From: Aureimonas psammosilenae
Lineage (GTDB): Bacteria > Pseudomonadota > Alphaproteobacteria > Rhizobiales > Rhizobiaceae
Assembly: GCF_009176975.1 (NCBI RefSeq)
Contig: NZ_WEZG01000005.1
Span: 1-64,000 of the forward strand
Length of the DNA stretch: 64,000 nt
Reading direction: 5' to 3'
Shown here: piece by piece, positions 50,054 through 59,651 of the stretch
Position numbering within the stretch: the stretch's first letter is position 1
Layout: every line of letters starts with the position of its first letter
Program-made: the position numbers and the translations under genes
Notes under the pieces: model-generated
Told to the model about the DNA's origin: nothing
The model's database searches: none
Seen by the model: only the letters and a program-made list of their open reading frames with translations

Positions 50054-50217
50054 AGAGGCTGTCCGAGAAGCCTTCCGGGTCGGTCCGGCAGTGCTTTTCC
50101 GGTATTGCTTCGTTGCCAATCCTCGCCGATGCCGCCGGCATCGACTGCGTTTGTCGCCTTGCAAGTACCGAAAAATCCCCGGCCGGACCTCCGCCGGAGA
50201 CTTCTCAGACAGCCTCT
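50054..50217. mobile_element. MITE-like inverted-repeat element, 164 bp
   Basis: Terminal sequences AGAGGCTGTCCGAGAAG (50054-50070) and CTTCTCAGACAGCCTCT (50201-50217) are inverted repeats with 16 of 17 bases matching. The symmetry continues inward to about 50 bases per arm (GGTCCGGC and TTTT-CGGTA-TTGC blocks recur), leaving a ~60-base centre with no gene. This is the structure of a non-autonomous insertion-sequence derivative. It lies between the starts or ends of the GNAT gene and tal. No clear target-site duplication is visible. Confidence 0.6.
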
Positions 50218-50270
50218 CGGCACCGATGGAAACGGGGGAAGCGGATGGCTTCCCCCGAACCTTGTCGGTC

Positions 50271-51251
50271 TTATTCGGCGGCTTCGCGCGCGCCGAGACC
50301 GAGACGCTCGGCGATCAGGCCGCGCATCTTCTGAAGGTCGGCGTTGAACTGGCGGATGCCCTCGGCGAGTTTTTCCGTCGCCATCGCGTCCTCGTTCATC
50401 GCCCAGCGGAAGGCGCGCTCGTCCATGGAAACGCGCTCGGGCTTGGCGCCGTCCATCTCGGGATGGAGCTTGCGCTCCAAGGTGCCCTGGTCCTTGTCGA
50501 GTTCATCGAGAAGCGAGGGCGATATGGTGAGGCGGTCGCAGCCCGCCAGTTGCTCGATCTCGCCGGTATTGCGGAAGGACGCACCCATGACCACGGTGTC
50601 GATGCCGTGCGCCTTGTAGTAGCGGTAGATTTCCTTCACCGACACGACGCCCGGATCTTCGTCGGAGGAATAGGTCTTGCCGCTGGCCTTCACGTGCCAG
50701 TCGAGGATGCGGCCGACGAAGGGCGAGATCAGGAACGCGCCGGCTTCGGCGGCGGCGATGGCCTGCGCCTTGTTGAAGATCAGCGTCATGTTGCAGTCGA
50801 TGCCGGCTTTCTGGAGCTGTTCCGCCGCACGGATGCCTTCCCAGGTTGAGCCGAGCTTGACGAGGATGCGGTCCTTGGAAACGCCGCGCTCCCCATAGGC
50901 CGCGATGATCTCGTGCGCCTTCTTGATGGAGCCTTCCGTGTCGAAGGACAGGTCGGCGTCGACTTCGGTCGACACGCGGCCTTCCACGAGCTTGGTCAGT
51001 TCCGCGCCGACGGAGATGGCGAGACGATCGCCGATCTTCACGACGCGCTGCTCGTCGGAAAGGTTCTGCGAGCGGCCCCAGTCGAGCGCCTCGTCGAACT
51101 TCTCGGCGAAAAGCGGCAGACCGACGGCTTTCAGCACGAGCGAGGGATTGGTGGTGCAATCGACCGGCTTGAGACGCTTCACCGCATCGATATCGCCGGT
51201 ATCGGCGACGACGAGGGTCATCTCGCGCAGTTGCTGGAGTTTGCTGGGCAT
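50271..51251 (-). CDS. tal: Transaldolase
   Basis: 326 aa, TalB type. [20 protein letters not shown], then [15 protein letters not shown] and the catalytic Lys in [19 protein letters not shown], followed by [12 protein letters not shown]. It moves a dihydroxyacetone unit between sedoheptulose-7-phosphate and glyceraldehyde-3-phosphate in the pentose phosphate pathway. GGGAGA eight bases before ATG 51251 sets the start. The MITE-like element lies 53 bp after its stop. Confidence 0.97.
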   Translation of the reverse strand: MPSKLQQLREMTLVVADTGDIDAVKRLKPVDCTTNPSLVLKAVGLPLFAEKFDEALDWGRSQNLSDEQRVVKIGDRLAISVGAELTKLVEGRVSTEVDADLSFDTEGSIKKAHEIIAAYGERGVSKDRILVKLGSTWEGIRAAEQLQKAGIDCNMTLIFNKAQAIAAAEAGAFLISPFVGRILDWHVKASGKTYSSDEDPGVVSVKEIYRYYKAHGIDTVVMGASFRNTGEIEQLAGCDRLTISPSLLDELDKDQGTLERKLHPEMDGAKPERVSMDERAFRWAMNEDAMATEKLAEGIRQFNADLQKMRGLIAERLGLGAREAAE

Positions 51252-51414
51252 TTCAGGTTTCTCCCGATGACGTGACGGTCGATCACGCCCCATATAGGCG
51301 CTTCGCTCGCCGAATCCGACCCCCCGAGATGCGGTTTCGGGACGGTCCAGCGGCGGTTCGGCACCTTTATCGGGAAAGATGCGGCAGGCGGCTACCGATC
51401 GAAAGCCTGTCCGG

Positions 51415-51612
51415 CTATTCGGCCGCCTCCGTCGATTCGAGCTGGTGCTTCAGACTGTCCACCGCGCGGCGGGCCTCAGCGTCCGTGTCGAGCGGGTTGC
51501 CGATGCTGAGCGCCTTCACCGCGCCGTTCACGAGTTCGGCCAGATCGTCGCCCTCGGCGTCGATGTGAAGGACGATGGTCTCTTCCTCATGGAAGCGGTC
51601 GTTCGAAATCAT
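51415..51612 (-). CDS. Small hypothetical protein
   Basis: 65 aa, acidic, from ATG 51612 (TAGGAT nine bases upstream). [20 protein letters not shown] and [20 protein letters not shown] suggest a strand followed by helices. I recognise no family. It lies between tal and the aminopeptidase P gene, all on the minus strand. Confidence 0.55.
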   Translation of the reverse strand: MISNDRFHEEETIVLHIDAEGDDLAELVNGAVKALSIGNPLDTDAEARRAVDSLKHQLESTEAAE

Positions 51613-51690
51613 GGGGGCGATCCTACCCCATCCGCCGGGCGATGCCAGTGCCCGGCGGTGCGACAAGTTTAGCCGTCTTAATGCGACTTT

Positions 51691-53490
51691 TCAGGCGGTG
51701 AGGGGCGCGGTGGCGCGGTGGAGATAGCCGCGCGCCCCGTCGTCCAGTTCGCCTTCCAGCATGTCGCGCACCTGCGCGTGATACTCGTCCACGAAGGCGC
51801 GCTCGCCGGCATCCAGAAGCGAGGGGTCGATCAGCCGGCGCTCATAGGGCACGAAGGTCAGCGTTTCGAAACCGAGCGTCCGGCGCTCGGCGCCCGGCGG
51901 CTGCGGATCGAGTTCGCGGACGATCAGAAGGTTCTCGATGCGGATGCCGAACGCGCCTTCCTTGTAGTAGCCGGGCTCGTTCGACACCACCATGCCGGCT
52001 TCCAACGCGGTTTCCGTGCCGCGCTTGGAGATGCTCTGCGGTCCCTCGTGGACGGACAGATAACAGCCGACGCCGTGGCCGGTGCCGTGGTCGAAATCCG
52101 TGCCGGACGCCCACAGGAACTGGCGCGCGAGCGTGTCGATCTGGGCCCCCGTGACGCCGGCCGGAAAGCGCGCGCGCGACACCGCGATATGGCCTTTCAG
52201 AACTTGCGTATAACGGCGACGCATCTCGTCCGTCGCCTTCCCCGTCACGGTGACGCGGGTGATGTCGGTGGTGCCGTCGAGATACTGCGCGCCGGAATCC
52301 ACGAGATAGATGCCGTCGGCCTGGAGCTGCGCGGCCGAGTTCTCGCTCGCATGGTAATGGGCCTGCGCGGCGTTGCCGCCGAAGGCGGAGATCGTGGAAA
52401 AGCTGAGGTCCCGGTAAAGATTGCCGACCCGGCGGAACTCTTCCAGCTTCTCGGCGGCCGTCCATTCGGTGAGGCTTTCGGGCGGCGTGTTCTCGAACCA
52501 GTGGAGGAAGCGCGTCACGGCGAGGGCGTCGCGCTTGTGGGCGGCACGCATCCCGTTCAATTCGGTCGGCGACTTCACCGCCTTCATCAGGGATATCGGG
52601 TCCGGTCCGGCATCGACGCTCGCGCCGGCCGCTTCCAAGGCTTTCGCGATGGCAATCGAGCCGGTCGCGCGGTCGATGCGCACGCGCTTGGGCCCAAGGC
52701 CCGCCAGCGCTTTGGGAAGGTCCGGCGCATCGTGGATGTCGATGCCGCCGATCGCCAGAATCGCGTCGCGTGCTTCCCCCTTCAGCTTGTCGGGGGCCAT
52801 GAACAGGCTGCCGGTGCCGTCCGCCATCAGGATCGCGTAGCCGAATGCGACGGGCAGCATGGCGACGTCACCGCCCCGGATGTTGAAGACCCAGGCGAGA
52901 TTGTCGGGCGCGGAGATCACAAGAGCGTCGAGGCGCTTTTCCTGCAGCTCGCGCGCCACGCGCTTCAGTTTTTCCTTTGCACTGCTCCCGGCGAACTCTT
53001 CCGGGTAAAGGGCGACGGGCGCCTTCGGCTCGGCCGGGCGGTTCGTCCAGACGGCATCCACGAGGTTGCGGCCCGTCGGCACGAGAACGAGCTTCTGGCC
53101 GGCGAGCGCCGTTTCGATCTGTCGGATCTGCGGAGGGGTATGGAGGTTGGGATCGAAGCCGATCCGGTCGCCGGGTTGGAGATTGGCCTTGGTCCAGCCT
53201 TCCAGCGGCTCGTCGAGGAGGTGACGGTACTCCCAGAAGGCGGGCAGCGCTTCCCCGCGCACCTGGATCGTGTAACGCCCATCCACGAAAAGCGCCGCCT
53301 TCTCGCGGCCGATCGCGGCAAAGCCGGCCGAGCCCTTGAAGCCGCTGACATGGGCGAGGCGCTCGGACGAAGCGGCGACATATTCGCCCTGGAACTCGTC
53401 GGCGCGCGGAACCAGAAGGGCGGCGAGGTTCTCGCGTTTCATCTCGGCGCGCAGGGCCTGGAGGCGTTCGTGCTGCTCGGTCTCGTTCAT
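51691..53490 (-). CDS. Xaa-Pro aminopeptidase (aminopeptidase P family, M24B)
   Basis: 599 aa, the long eukaryote-like form: two creatinase-type N-terminal domains (1-~305) and a pita-bread catalytic domain. Metal ligands are visible in VDSGAQYLDGTTDITR (two Asp), GTGHGVGCYLSVHEGP (His), NEPGYYKEGAFGIRIENL (two Glu). It removes N-terminal residues before proline. ATG 53490 with GAAGGA eight bases upstream is preferred to ATG 53499. Divergent from the monooxygenase gene at 53632. Confidence 0.94.
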   Translation of the reverse strand: MNETEQHERLQALRAEMKRENLAALLVPRADEFQGEYVAASSERLAHVSGFKGSAGFAAIGREKAALFVDGRYTIQVRGEALPAFWEYRHLLDEPLEGWTKANLQPGDRIGFDPNLHTPPQIRQIETALAGQKLVLVPTGRNLVDAVWTNRPAEPKAPVALYPEEFAGSSAKEKLKRVARELQEKRLDALVISAPDNLAWVFNIRGGDVAMLPVAFGYAILMADGTGSLFMAPDKLKGEARDAILAIGGIDIHDAPDLPKALAGLGPKRVRIDRATGSIAIAKALEAAGASVDAGPDPISLMKAVKSPTELNGMRAAHKRDALAVTRFLHWFENTPPESLTEWTAAEKLEEFRRVGNLYRDLSFSTISAFGGNAAQAHYHASENSAAQLQADGIYLVDSGAQYLDGTTDITRVTVTGKATDEMRRRYTQVLKGHIAVSRARFPAGVTGAQIDTLARQFLWASGTDFDHGTGHGVGCYLSVHEGPQSISKRGTETALEAGMVVSNEPGYYKEGAFGIRIENLLIVRELDPQPPGAERRTLGFETLTFVPYERRLIDPSLLDAGERAFVDEYHAQVRDMLEGELDDGARGYLHRATAPLTA

Positions 53491-53631
53491 CGCTCGCATC
53501 CTTCGCCAGCCTTCGCTTGCCGGTGCCATGTGCCATGCGGGTCGCCGGAGGCCAAGCCCGCGGGCGGCGAAACGTCTTGGCGAGGACGCCCGAACGCGGC
53601 ACATAGCGCTTGCCAAAACAGGAGAGCCCCG

Positions 53632-53946
53632 ATGTTCATCGCCATGAACCGCTTCAAGGTCATCAAGGATGCGGCGGAGGAATTCGAAGAGCTTTGGAGC
53701 ACCCGCACCTCGAACCTGCGCGGGCTGCCGGGCTTCGTGGAGTTCCACATGCTCAAAGGCCCGGAGCGCGAGGATCACCGGCTCTACTCGTCCCACACGG
53801 TCTGGGCGAGCCGCGAGGCCTTCGAGGACTGGACGCGCTCCGAAGCCTTCCGCGCCAGCCACGCGAAGGCGGGCGGCACCCGCCCGCTTTATCTCGGCCA
53901 TCCCGAGTTCGAGGGCTTCGAGGTCATCCAGACCATCGAAGCCTGA
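53632..53946 (+). CDS. HmuQ-like heme-degrading monooxygenase (ABM fold)
   Basis: 104 aa. MFIAMNRFKVIKDAAEEFEE, GLPGFVEFHMLKGPER, LYSSHTVWASREAFEDWTRS and the end YLGHPEFEGFEVIQTIEA fit the IsdG/HmoA-type antibiotic-biosynthesis-monooxygenase fold, and most closely the HmuQ/HmuD heme oxygenases of Bradyrhizobium. These open heme to release iron. Its stop lies seven bases from that of tonB on the other strand, next to exbD and exbB, which supports a heme-uptake role; no TonB-dependent receptor is in the window. AGGAGAG precedes ATG 53632. Confidence 0.82.
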   Translation: MFIAMNRFKVIKDAAEEFEELWSTRTSNLRGLPGFVEFHMLKGPEREDHRLYSSHTVWASREAFEDWTRSEAFRASHAKAGGTRPLYLGHPEFEGFEVIQTIEA

Positions 53947-53953
53947 GGGTTCC

Positions 53954-54964
53954 TCAGCGCGAGCGCACCGGAACGGTGAGGGGGGTCACACGGCTCCCCA
54001 CGCCTTCGGGCGGCGCAGGCACCGGGCTTGCCCGGCGCACCAAGGCGACGGCCTCGCGGTCGAAGGCGCTATCGCCGGACGAACTGGCGACGCTGGCCGA
54101 AATGATGCGCCCGCTCCGATCGATGGAGAAGGAAACGCGCGCGGTCAGTCCGGCGGAACCGGCGGTGCGAGGCGCTTGCGCACGGATGCGCGAGATCACC
54201 TGCCGCGCCCATGTCGCCTGCGTGGCGCGCGGGGCCGATGCCGTGTTGCGGGCCGCCGGCGCGCTTGAGGCCGGCGCGGTGGACGCCTGCCGCTGCGGCT
54301 GGGGCTTCGGCTGTTCGCGGCGCTCGGCCCGGCGCGTTTCCTTTGGGCGCGGTGGCTCCTTGCGCTCCACGCGCGGGCGCGGGGGAACGGGCTTCGGGGC
54401 CGGCACCGGCGCGTTCAGGACGGCTTCCGCCGCGTCGTTCTGCGGCAGTTCCGGCACGGGCTCGGGCGGGGGCGGCGTCGGCTCCGGGATCGGTTCGGGC
54501 AAAGGCTCCGGCGGCGGGGGCTCGGGCGGCGGCGGCTCCACCACGGGCTCCGGCGGAGGCGGGGGAGGTTCCGCCACGGGTTCCGGCGGTGGCGGTACCG
54601 GCTCGGGCGGCGGCGGTTCGGCCACCGGCTCAGGCGGCGGCGGTGTCGGCTCGGGCTCCGGCGCGACGGCGGGCTCGGGCGGCGGAGGCGGCGTTTCCGC
54701 GACGGGCTGTTCCACTGGGGGCTCCGGGGTCGGCTCGGGCGCGGGCGGCGGCGCTTCCTCGATGGCCTCCATCGGCTCCAGATCGATCATCACCGCATCG
54801 TTGAGATCGCCGAGCGCGCCTTCGGGAGCCGGCAGGTTCGATGCGAACCAGAGCGCGCCGGAAAAGGCGAGCGCCACCACGACGCTCGAAAAACCCCAGC
54901 GGGCGGCAGCCGCCCCGAGGCTTTCGCCCGCGATGCGGTGAGGGGCTTCCAGCGCGAGCGTCAT
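53954..54964 (-). CDS. tonB: TonB family energy-transducing protein
   Basis: 336 aa. It has one N-terminal transmembrane helix (WGFSSVVVALAFSGALWFA, about 23-41), then a very long Pro/Glu-rich periplasm-spanning segment (about 70-175, repeats of PPPPEPV), a basic linker and a C-terminal TonB domain (about 250-336; WARQVISRIRAQAP, LTARVSFSIDRSGRIISASV). It couples the proton gradient at ExbBD to outer-membrane receptors. ATGA overlap with exbD; third in exbB-exbD-tonB. Confidence 0.93.
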   Translation of the reverse strand: MTLALEAPHRIAGESLGAAAARWGFSSVVVALAFSGALWFASNLPAPEGALGDLNDAVMIDLEPMEAIEEAPPPAPEPTPEPPVEQPVAETPPPPPEPAVAPEPEPTPPPPEPVAEPPPPEPVPPPPEPVAEPPPPPPEPVVEPPPPEPPPPEPLPEPIPEPTPPPPEPVPELPQNDAAEAVLNAPVPAPKPVPPRPRVERKEPPRPKETRRAERREQPKPQPQRQASTAPASSAPAARNTASAPRATQATWARQVISRIRAQAPRTAGSAGLTARVSFSIDRSGRIISASVASSSGDSAFDREAVALVRRASPVPAPPEGVGSRVTPLTVPVRSR

Positions 54965-55431
54965 GGGGCGGCGGGCGTGAGGGGCGCGGCGGGGGGCGGC
55001 GCGCCGGCCGGCGACACCGATTCGAGGCCCACCAGCGCGATCTTCAGATAGCCCGCGCTTCTCATGGCGTTCATCACCTCCATGAGGTCGCCATAGGAAA
55101 CGCCCTTGTCGGCGCGCAGGAAGATGCGCTCGTCGCGGTTGGCCCCGGTGCGCCCGTCGAGCGTGGCCCCAAGCGCGGCGCGGTCCACGGGATCGTTGCC
55201 GAGCACGAGGCCGAGGTCTTGCCTGACGGTCAGGAGCACCGGCTCGTCGGTGCGGGGTTTCGGCTGCGCGTTGGAGGCCGGCAGGTCCACCGGCACGTCC
55301 ACCGTGGAAAGCGGCGCGGCGACCATGAAGATGATGAGAAGCACCAGCACCACGTCGATGAACGGCGTGACGTTGATGTCGGCGAGTTCGCCCTCGTGAT
55401 CCGAGTGGCTGTCCTTGACGCTGAAGGCCAT
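54961..55431 (-). CDS. exbD: Biopolymer transport protein ExbD
   Basis: 156 aa. ADINVTPFIDVVLVLLIIFM is the single transmembrane helix with the proton-carrying Asp, followed by a periplasmic domain (VPVDLPASNAQPKPRTDEPV, ADKGVSYGDLMEVMNAMRSA). Part of the ExbB-ExbD motor. Seven bases after exbB and overlapping tonB by four. Confidence 0.96.
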   Translation of the reverse strand: MAFSVKDSHSDHEGELADINVTPFIDVVLVLLIIFMVAAPLSTVDVPVDLPASNAQPKPRTDEPVLLTVRQDLGLVLGNDPVDRAALGATLDGRTGANRDERIFLRADKGVSYGDLMEVMNAMRSAGYLKIALVGLESVSPAGAPPPAAPLTPAAP

Positions 55432-55438
55432 GGGCCCG

Positions 55439-56503
<1,065 letters not shown>

Positions 56504-56567
56504 GGCTGTCTCCTTCGGAATCGTGCTGTGCCGAAAATGCCGGCGAGCGCCGTTCCTTGTTCATAGA

Positions 56568-56582
56568 TGATTTAAAAACTCA
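56568..56582. promoter_or_regulatory. Candidate RirA iron-responsive (IRO) box
   Basis: TGA TTTAAAAAC TCA matches TGA-N9-TCA, the RirA operator of rhizobia. It is in the 118-bp spacer upstream of exbB-exbD-tonB, in an AT-rich patch. The motif is short and occurs by chance many times per window, so the position is the main support. Confidence 0.5.
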
Positions 56583-56621
56583 AGTTTCGAGACGTTCATT
56601 CACCGATTTTGTTCCCGATTA

Positions 56622-57641
56622 TCATATGGGCACGAGGTTTTGCGCGAATTGCCGGCTGCATTCCGCCCATGAGAAGCCTTCCGCGAATGCCCGGCACGCC
56701 GCCCGGTCGAGGTCGAGCGCGGCCAGGGCGGCGCTTGCCAGATCTTCCGACAGAACGCCGACTTCCGGGTGCGACCCGACGATGTCCATCGGGCCGGGTA
56801 CCGGAAAAGCCGCGACCGGCGTGCCGCAGGCGAGCGCTTCCAGCACCACGAGCCCGAAGGTCTCGAAACGCGACGGCAGCACGAAGACATCGGCCGCCGA
56901 GAAATGCCGTGCGAGATCCTCGCCGTGGCGGTAGCCGGTGAAATGCACCGCGGGCCATGCCTTCCGATAATCGGCGAGCGACGGGCCGTCGCCGACCACG
57001 AGCTTGGTGCCTGGCAGGTTCAACCGGAAGAAGGCTTCGAGGTTCTTTTCCTTCGCCACGCGCCCGACATAGGCGAAGATCGGGCGGGGAAGCTTCAGGA
57101 AGTCGGGATCGAAATCCGGATCATCGCGCCAGGGGCGGAAGGCGCTCGTATCCACCGCGCGGCCCCAGCGGCGGATGCGGCGGAAGCCGTATTGCCCGAG
57201 CTGGCGTTCCAAGCTGTCGGTCTGCACCATGAAGCCGGCACCCGCATCGTGGAACCAGCGCTGCATCCGATAGAAATGGCGACGGTCGAGCCCAAGCCTT
57301 GCTTCGAAATAATCGCCGAACCGGGTGTGGAAGGAAGTCGTGAAAGGGATGCCGCGCTTGGCGCACCAGCGGCGGGTGGCGAGGCCTATGGGGCCTTCCA
57401 CCGGCACGTGGATCGCGTCCGGCGCGAAATCCTCGATCATCCGCCCCAGCCGTTTGGCACTCGGCAGGGCGAGCCGCACTTCCGGATAGCTCGGGGCCGG
57501 CAGGGTGAAGGGAAAGCGATCCGGGCCGATGATCTCCACCACGTGCCCGGCGTCCCGCAGGTTGTGGGCCGTGGTCTCGAAAACCCGCACGACTCCGTTG
57601 ATCTGCGGCTTCCAGGCGTCCGTTGCAATCAGGATGCGCAT
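56622..57641 (-). CDS. GT4 family glycosyltransferase, possibly for a glycolipid
   Basis: 339 aa GT-B enzyme. The N-terminal domain MRILIATDAWKPQINGVVRV has the Gly-rich acceptor loop, PFTTSFHTRFGDYF is typical of GT4 lipid glycosyltransferases, and the C-terminal donor site is FVLPSRFETFGLVVLEALAC (the E-x7-E motif). It is divergent from sqdB with 114 bp between starts, so a role as the sulfoquinovosyl (SqdX-like) or other glycosyl-diacylglycerol transferase is a reasonable inference. No membrane helix is seen. Confidence 0.85.
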   Translation of the reverse strand: MRILIATDAWKPQINGVVRVFETTAHNLRDAGHVVEIIGPDRFPFTLPAPSYPEVRLALPSAKRLGRMIEDFAPDAIHVPVEGPIGLATRRWCAKRGIPFTTSFHTRFGDYFEARLGLDRRHFYRMQRWFHDAGAGFMVQTDSLERQLGQYGFRRIRRWGRAVDTSAFRPWRDDPDFDPDFLKLPRPIFAYVGRVAKEKNLEAFFRLNLPGTKLVVGDGPSLADYRKAWPAVHFTGYRHGEDLARHFSAADVFVLPSRFETFGLVVLEALACGTPVAAFPVPGPMDIVGSHPEVGVLSEDLASAALAALDLDRAACRAFAEGFSWAECSRQFAQNLVPI

Positions 57642-57755
57642 CACCAAAAACGCCGCCACGCCTTCCGAGTCCAGGTTTTCCGTTCTACATGGCAATGTTA
57701 GGTGAGTGAACCGGGTCCTGCATACGGGCTCCCAGGAGACGATAGTTCCACTGTC

Positions 57756-58934
57756 ATGAGAATCATTGTTCTGGGCGGCGACGGATTCTGCGGCTGGCCG
57801 ACCTCGCTTCATCTTTCCGCCAACGGTCACCACGTGACCATCGTGGACAATCTGGTTCGCCGGCGCACCGACGAGGAACTCGGCGCGTCGAGCCTCACCC
57901 CGATCCGCCCGATCGAGGAGCGGCTCGCCGCATGGCGCGAAACGCGCAACTCGCCGATCGACTTCGTCCAACTCGACGTGGCGGAAGACTACGACGCGCT
58001 GGAGGAACTGTTTCGCGAAGCGCGGCCGGACGCGATCGTCCATTTCGCCGAACAACGCGCCGCGCCCTATTCCATGAAGTCGCCGCGCCACAAGCGCTAC
58101 ACGGTAGACAACAACGTCAACGCCACCAACGCGGTGCTTTGCGCCATGGTGGAGGCCGCGCCCGACGCGCATCTCGTGCATCTCGGCACGATGGGCGTCT
58201 ACGGCTACGGTAAGACCAAGGGAATGACGATCCCCGAGGGTTACATCGACGCCACCCTGCGCTCCGGCGGCGTGTCGGCGGATGTCGAGATTCTTTATCC
58301 GGCCGATCCCGGCTCGATCTACCACATGACCAAGACGGTGGATCAGCTCCTCTTCTATTACTACGCCAAGAACGACGGGCTGAAGATCACCGATCTCCAT
58401 CAGGGAATCGTCTGGGGCACGACGACGCCCGAAACCGATCTGGACGAACGCCTCGTCAACCGCTTCGACTACGACGGCGACTACGGCACGGTGCTGAACC
58501 GCTTCCTGTGTCAGGCGGCCATCGGCCATCCGCTGACGGTTCACGGCTCGGGCGGGCAGACGCGCGCCTTCATCCATATCCGCGACACGGTGCAGTGCAT
58601 CGCCAAAGCCGCGCAAACGCCGCCCAAACGCGGCGACCGGGTGCGGATCATCAACCAGATGACCGAAACGCACCGCGTGCGCGATCTCGCGGCGATGATT
58701 TCCGGCATGACCGGCGTTCCGGTGGAGCACCAGCTCAACCCGCGCAAAGAAGCGGCCGAGAACGATCTCGTGGTCGCCAACGACACGCTTTTGAAGCTCG
58801 GCTTGAAGCCCACGCGGCTGTCGGACGGGCTGATGACGGAAGTGGTGGAGATCGCCCGGCGTTATGCCGACCGCTGCGACCGATCCAAGATCGTGTCGCA
58901 GAGCCAGTGGGTGCGCCCGCTCGCGGCTGAATAG
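57756..58934 (+). CDS. sqdB: UDP-sulfoquinovose synthase (SqdB-like)
   Basis: 392 aa extended SDR. MRIIVLGGDGFCGWPTSLHL is the NAD loop GxxGxxG; FAEQRAAPYSMKSPRHKRY TVDNNV, LGTMGVYGYGKTK and the active-site Tyr/Lys in YHMTKTVDQLLFYYYAKN are characteristic of SqdB. It makes UDP-sulfoquinovose from UDP-glucose and sulfite for the sulfolipid SQDG. ATG 57756 is chosen from the Rossmann start; GTG 57702 is possible. The neighbouring divergent glycosyltransferase may use its product. Confidence 0.9.
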   Translation: MRIIVLGGDGFCGWPTSLHLSANGHHVTIVDNLVRRRTDEELGASSLTPIRPIEERLAAWRETRNSPIDFVQLDVAEDYDALEELFREARPDAIVHFAEQRAAPYSMKSPRHKRYTVDNNVNATNAVLCAMVEAAPDAHLVHLGTMGVYGYGKTKGMTIPEGYIDATLRSGGVSADVEILYPADPGSIYHMTKTVDQLLFYYYAKNDGLKITDLHQGIVWGTTTPETDLDERLVNRFDYDGDYGTVLNRFLCQAAIGHPLTVHGSGGQTRAFIHIRDTVQCIAKAAQTPPKRGDRVRIINQMTETHRVRDLAAMISGMTGVPVEHQLNPRKEAAENDLVVANDTLLKLGLKPTRLSDGLMTEVVEIARRYADRCDRSKIVSQSQWVRPLAAE

Positions 58935-58938
58935 AGCA

Positions 58939-59514
58939 TCACTCGCGGGGCGCGATCTCGCGCCAGCCATGGATCACGCGGCGGGTCTCGATCTCCGCCG
59001 TGAAGTAGTTTCCTTGAGACGACTGGTCGTGTCGGCGCGAGATGCCGAGCCCGGCAAGATGGCAATAAAGCAGCGTGCCGACGCCGCCATGGGCGACGAG
59101 CGCCAGATCGCCGGCGGTATGGGAGGCGATGGCGCGCTTCATTGCGGCGACCACCCGTGCCTGCGCATCCACCGCCCGCTCCCAACCCCTGACGCTGCGC
59201 TCCGGCTGCGCGAAGAAGGCGTCGGCCGTGGCCTCGAATTCCGGCGGGGGCAGGAAGCCCGTGGCGCTGCGGTCGTTCTCGCCGAGGCCTTCGTCCACCT
59301 CCACCGACAGCCCGAAGGCGCCGGCCAAAATCCCCGCCGCTTCGATCGCCTTGGTTTCCGTGCTGGCGACGATTCGGCCGATCCCGCGCGCCGCATCGCA
59401 ATGGGCAAAGGCGCGCATCCGCGCGATGCCGATCTCCGAAAGGTGCCAGCGCGGGACCGGTTGCCGGGGGTCCACGACGACTTCGGGATGGGTGATGAAG
59501 ACGAGCCGAGCCAT
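58939..59514 (-). CDS. Histidine phosphatase superfamily protein with altered RHG motif
   Basis: 191 aa. MARLVFITHPEVVVDPRQPV stands where phosphatases have RHG: the His remains but Arg and Gly are Thr and Pro. ALVAHGGVGTLLYCHLAG supplies the second catalytic His, and ASTETKAIEAAGILA matches the usual SxxxRxxQTA region with changes. It may be an active but atypical member or a binding protein. It is convergent with sqdB (4 bp between stops) and divergent from the PhoD-like gene. Confidence 0.8.
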   Translation of the reverse strand: MARLVFITHPEVVVDPRQPVPRWHLSEIGIARMRAFAHCDAARGIGRIVASTETKAIEAAGILAGAFGLSVEVDEGLGENDRSATGFLPPPEFEATADAFFAQPERSVRGWERAVDAQARVVAAMKRAIASHTAGDLALVAHGGVGTLLYCHLAGLGISRRHDQSSQGNYFTAEIETRRVIHGWREIAPRE

Positions 59515-59651
59515 GGGCCAAGGCTTCTAACACGGATGGCTGAGCGCTGCTCAACTGAAGGGCGAATGCCTTTCCTTCACAGTGCCTATCGAAGCTTGGC
59601 ACCCGGCTCACTATCTCGTGGCTTCCGACACCCCATCGAGTTCTGATCGTC

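Noticed and set aside
54440-54760. Repetitive G/C-rich stretch considered as a minisatellite
   Set aside because: It encodes the Pro/Glu-rich spanning segment of TonB, which is expected to be repetitive.
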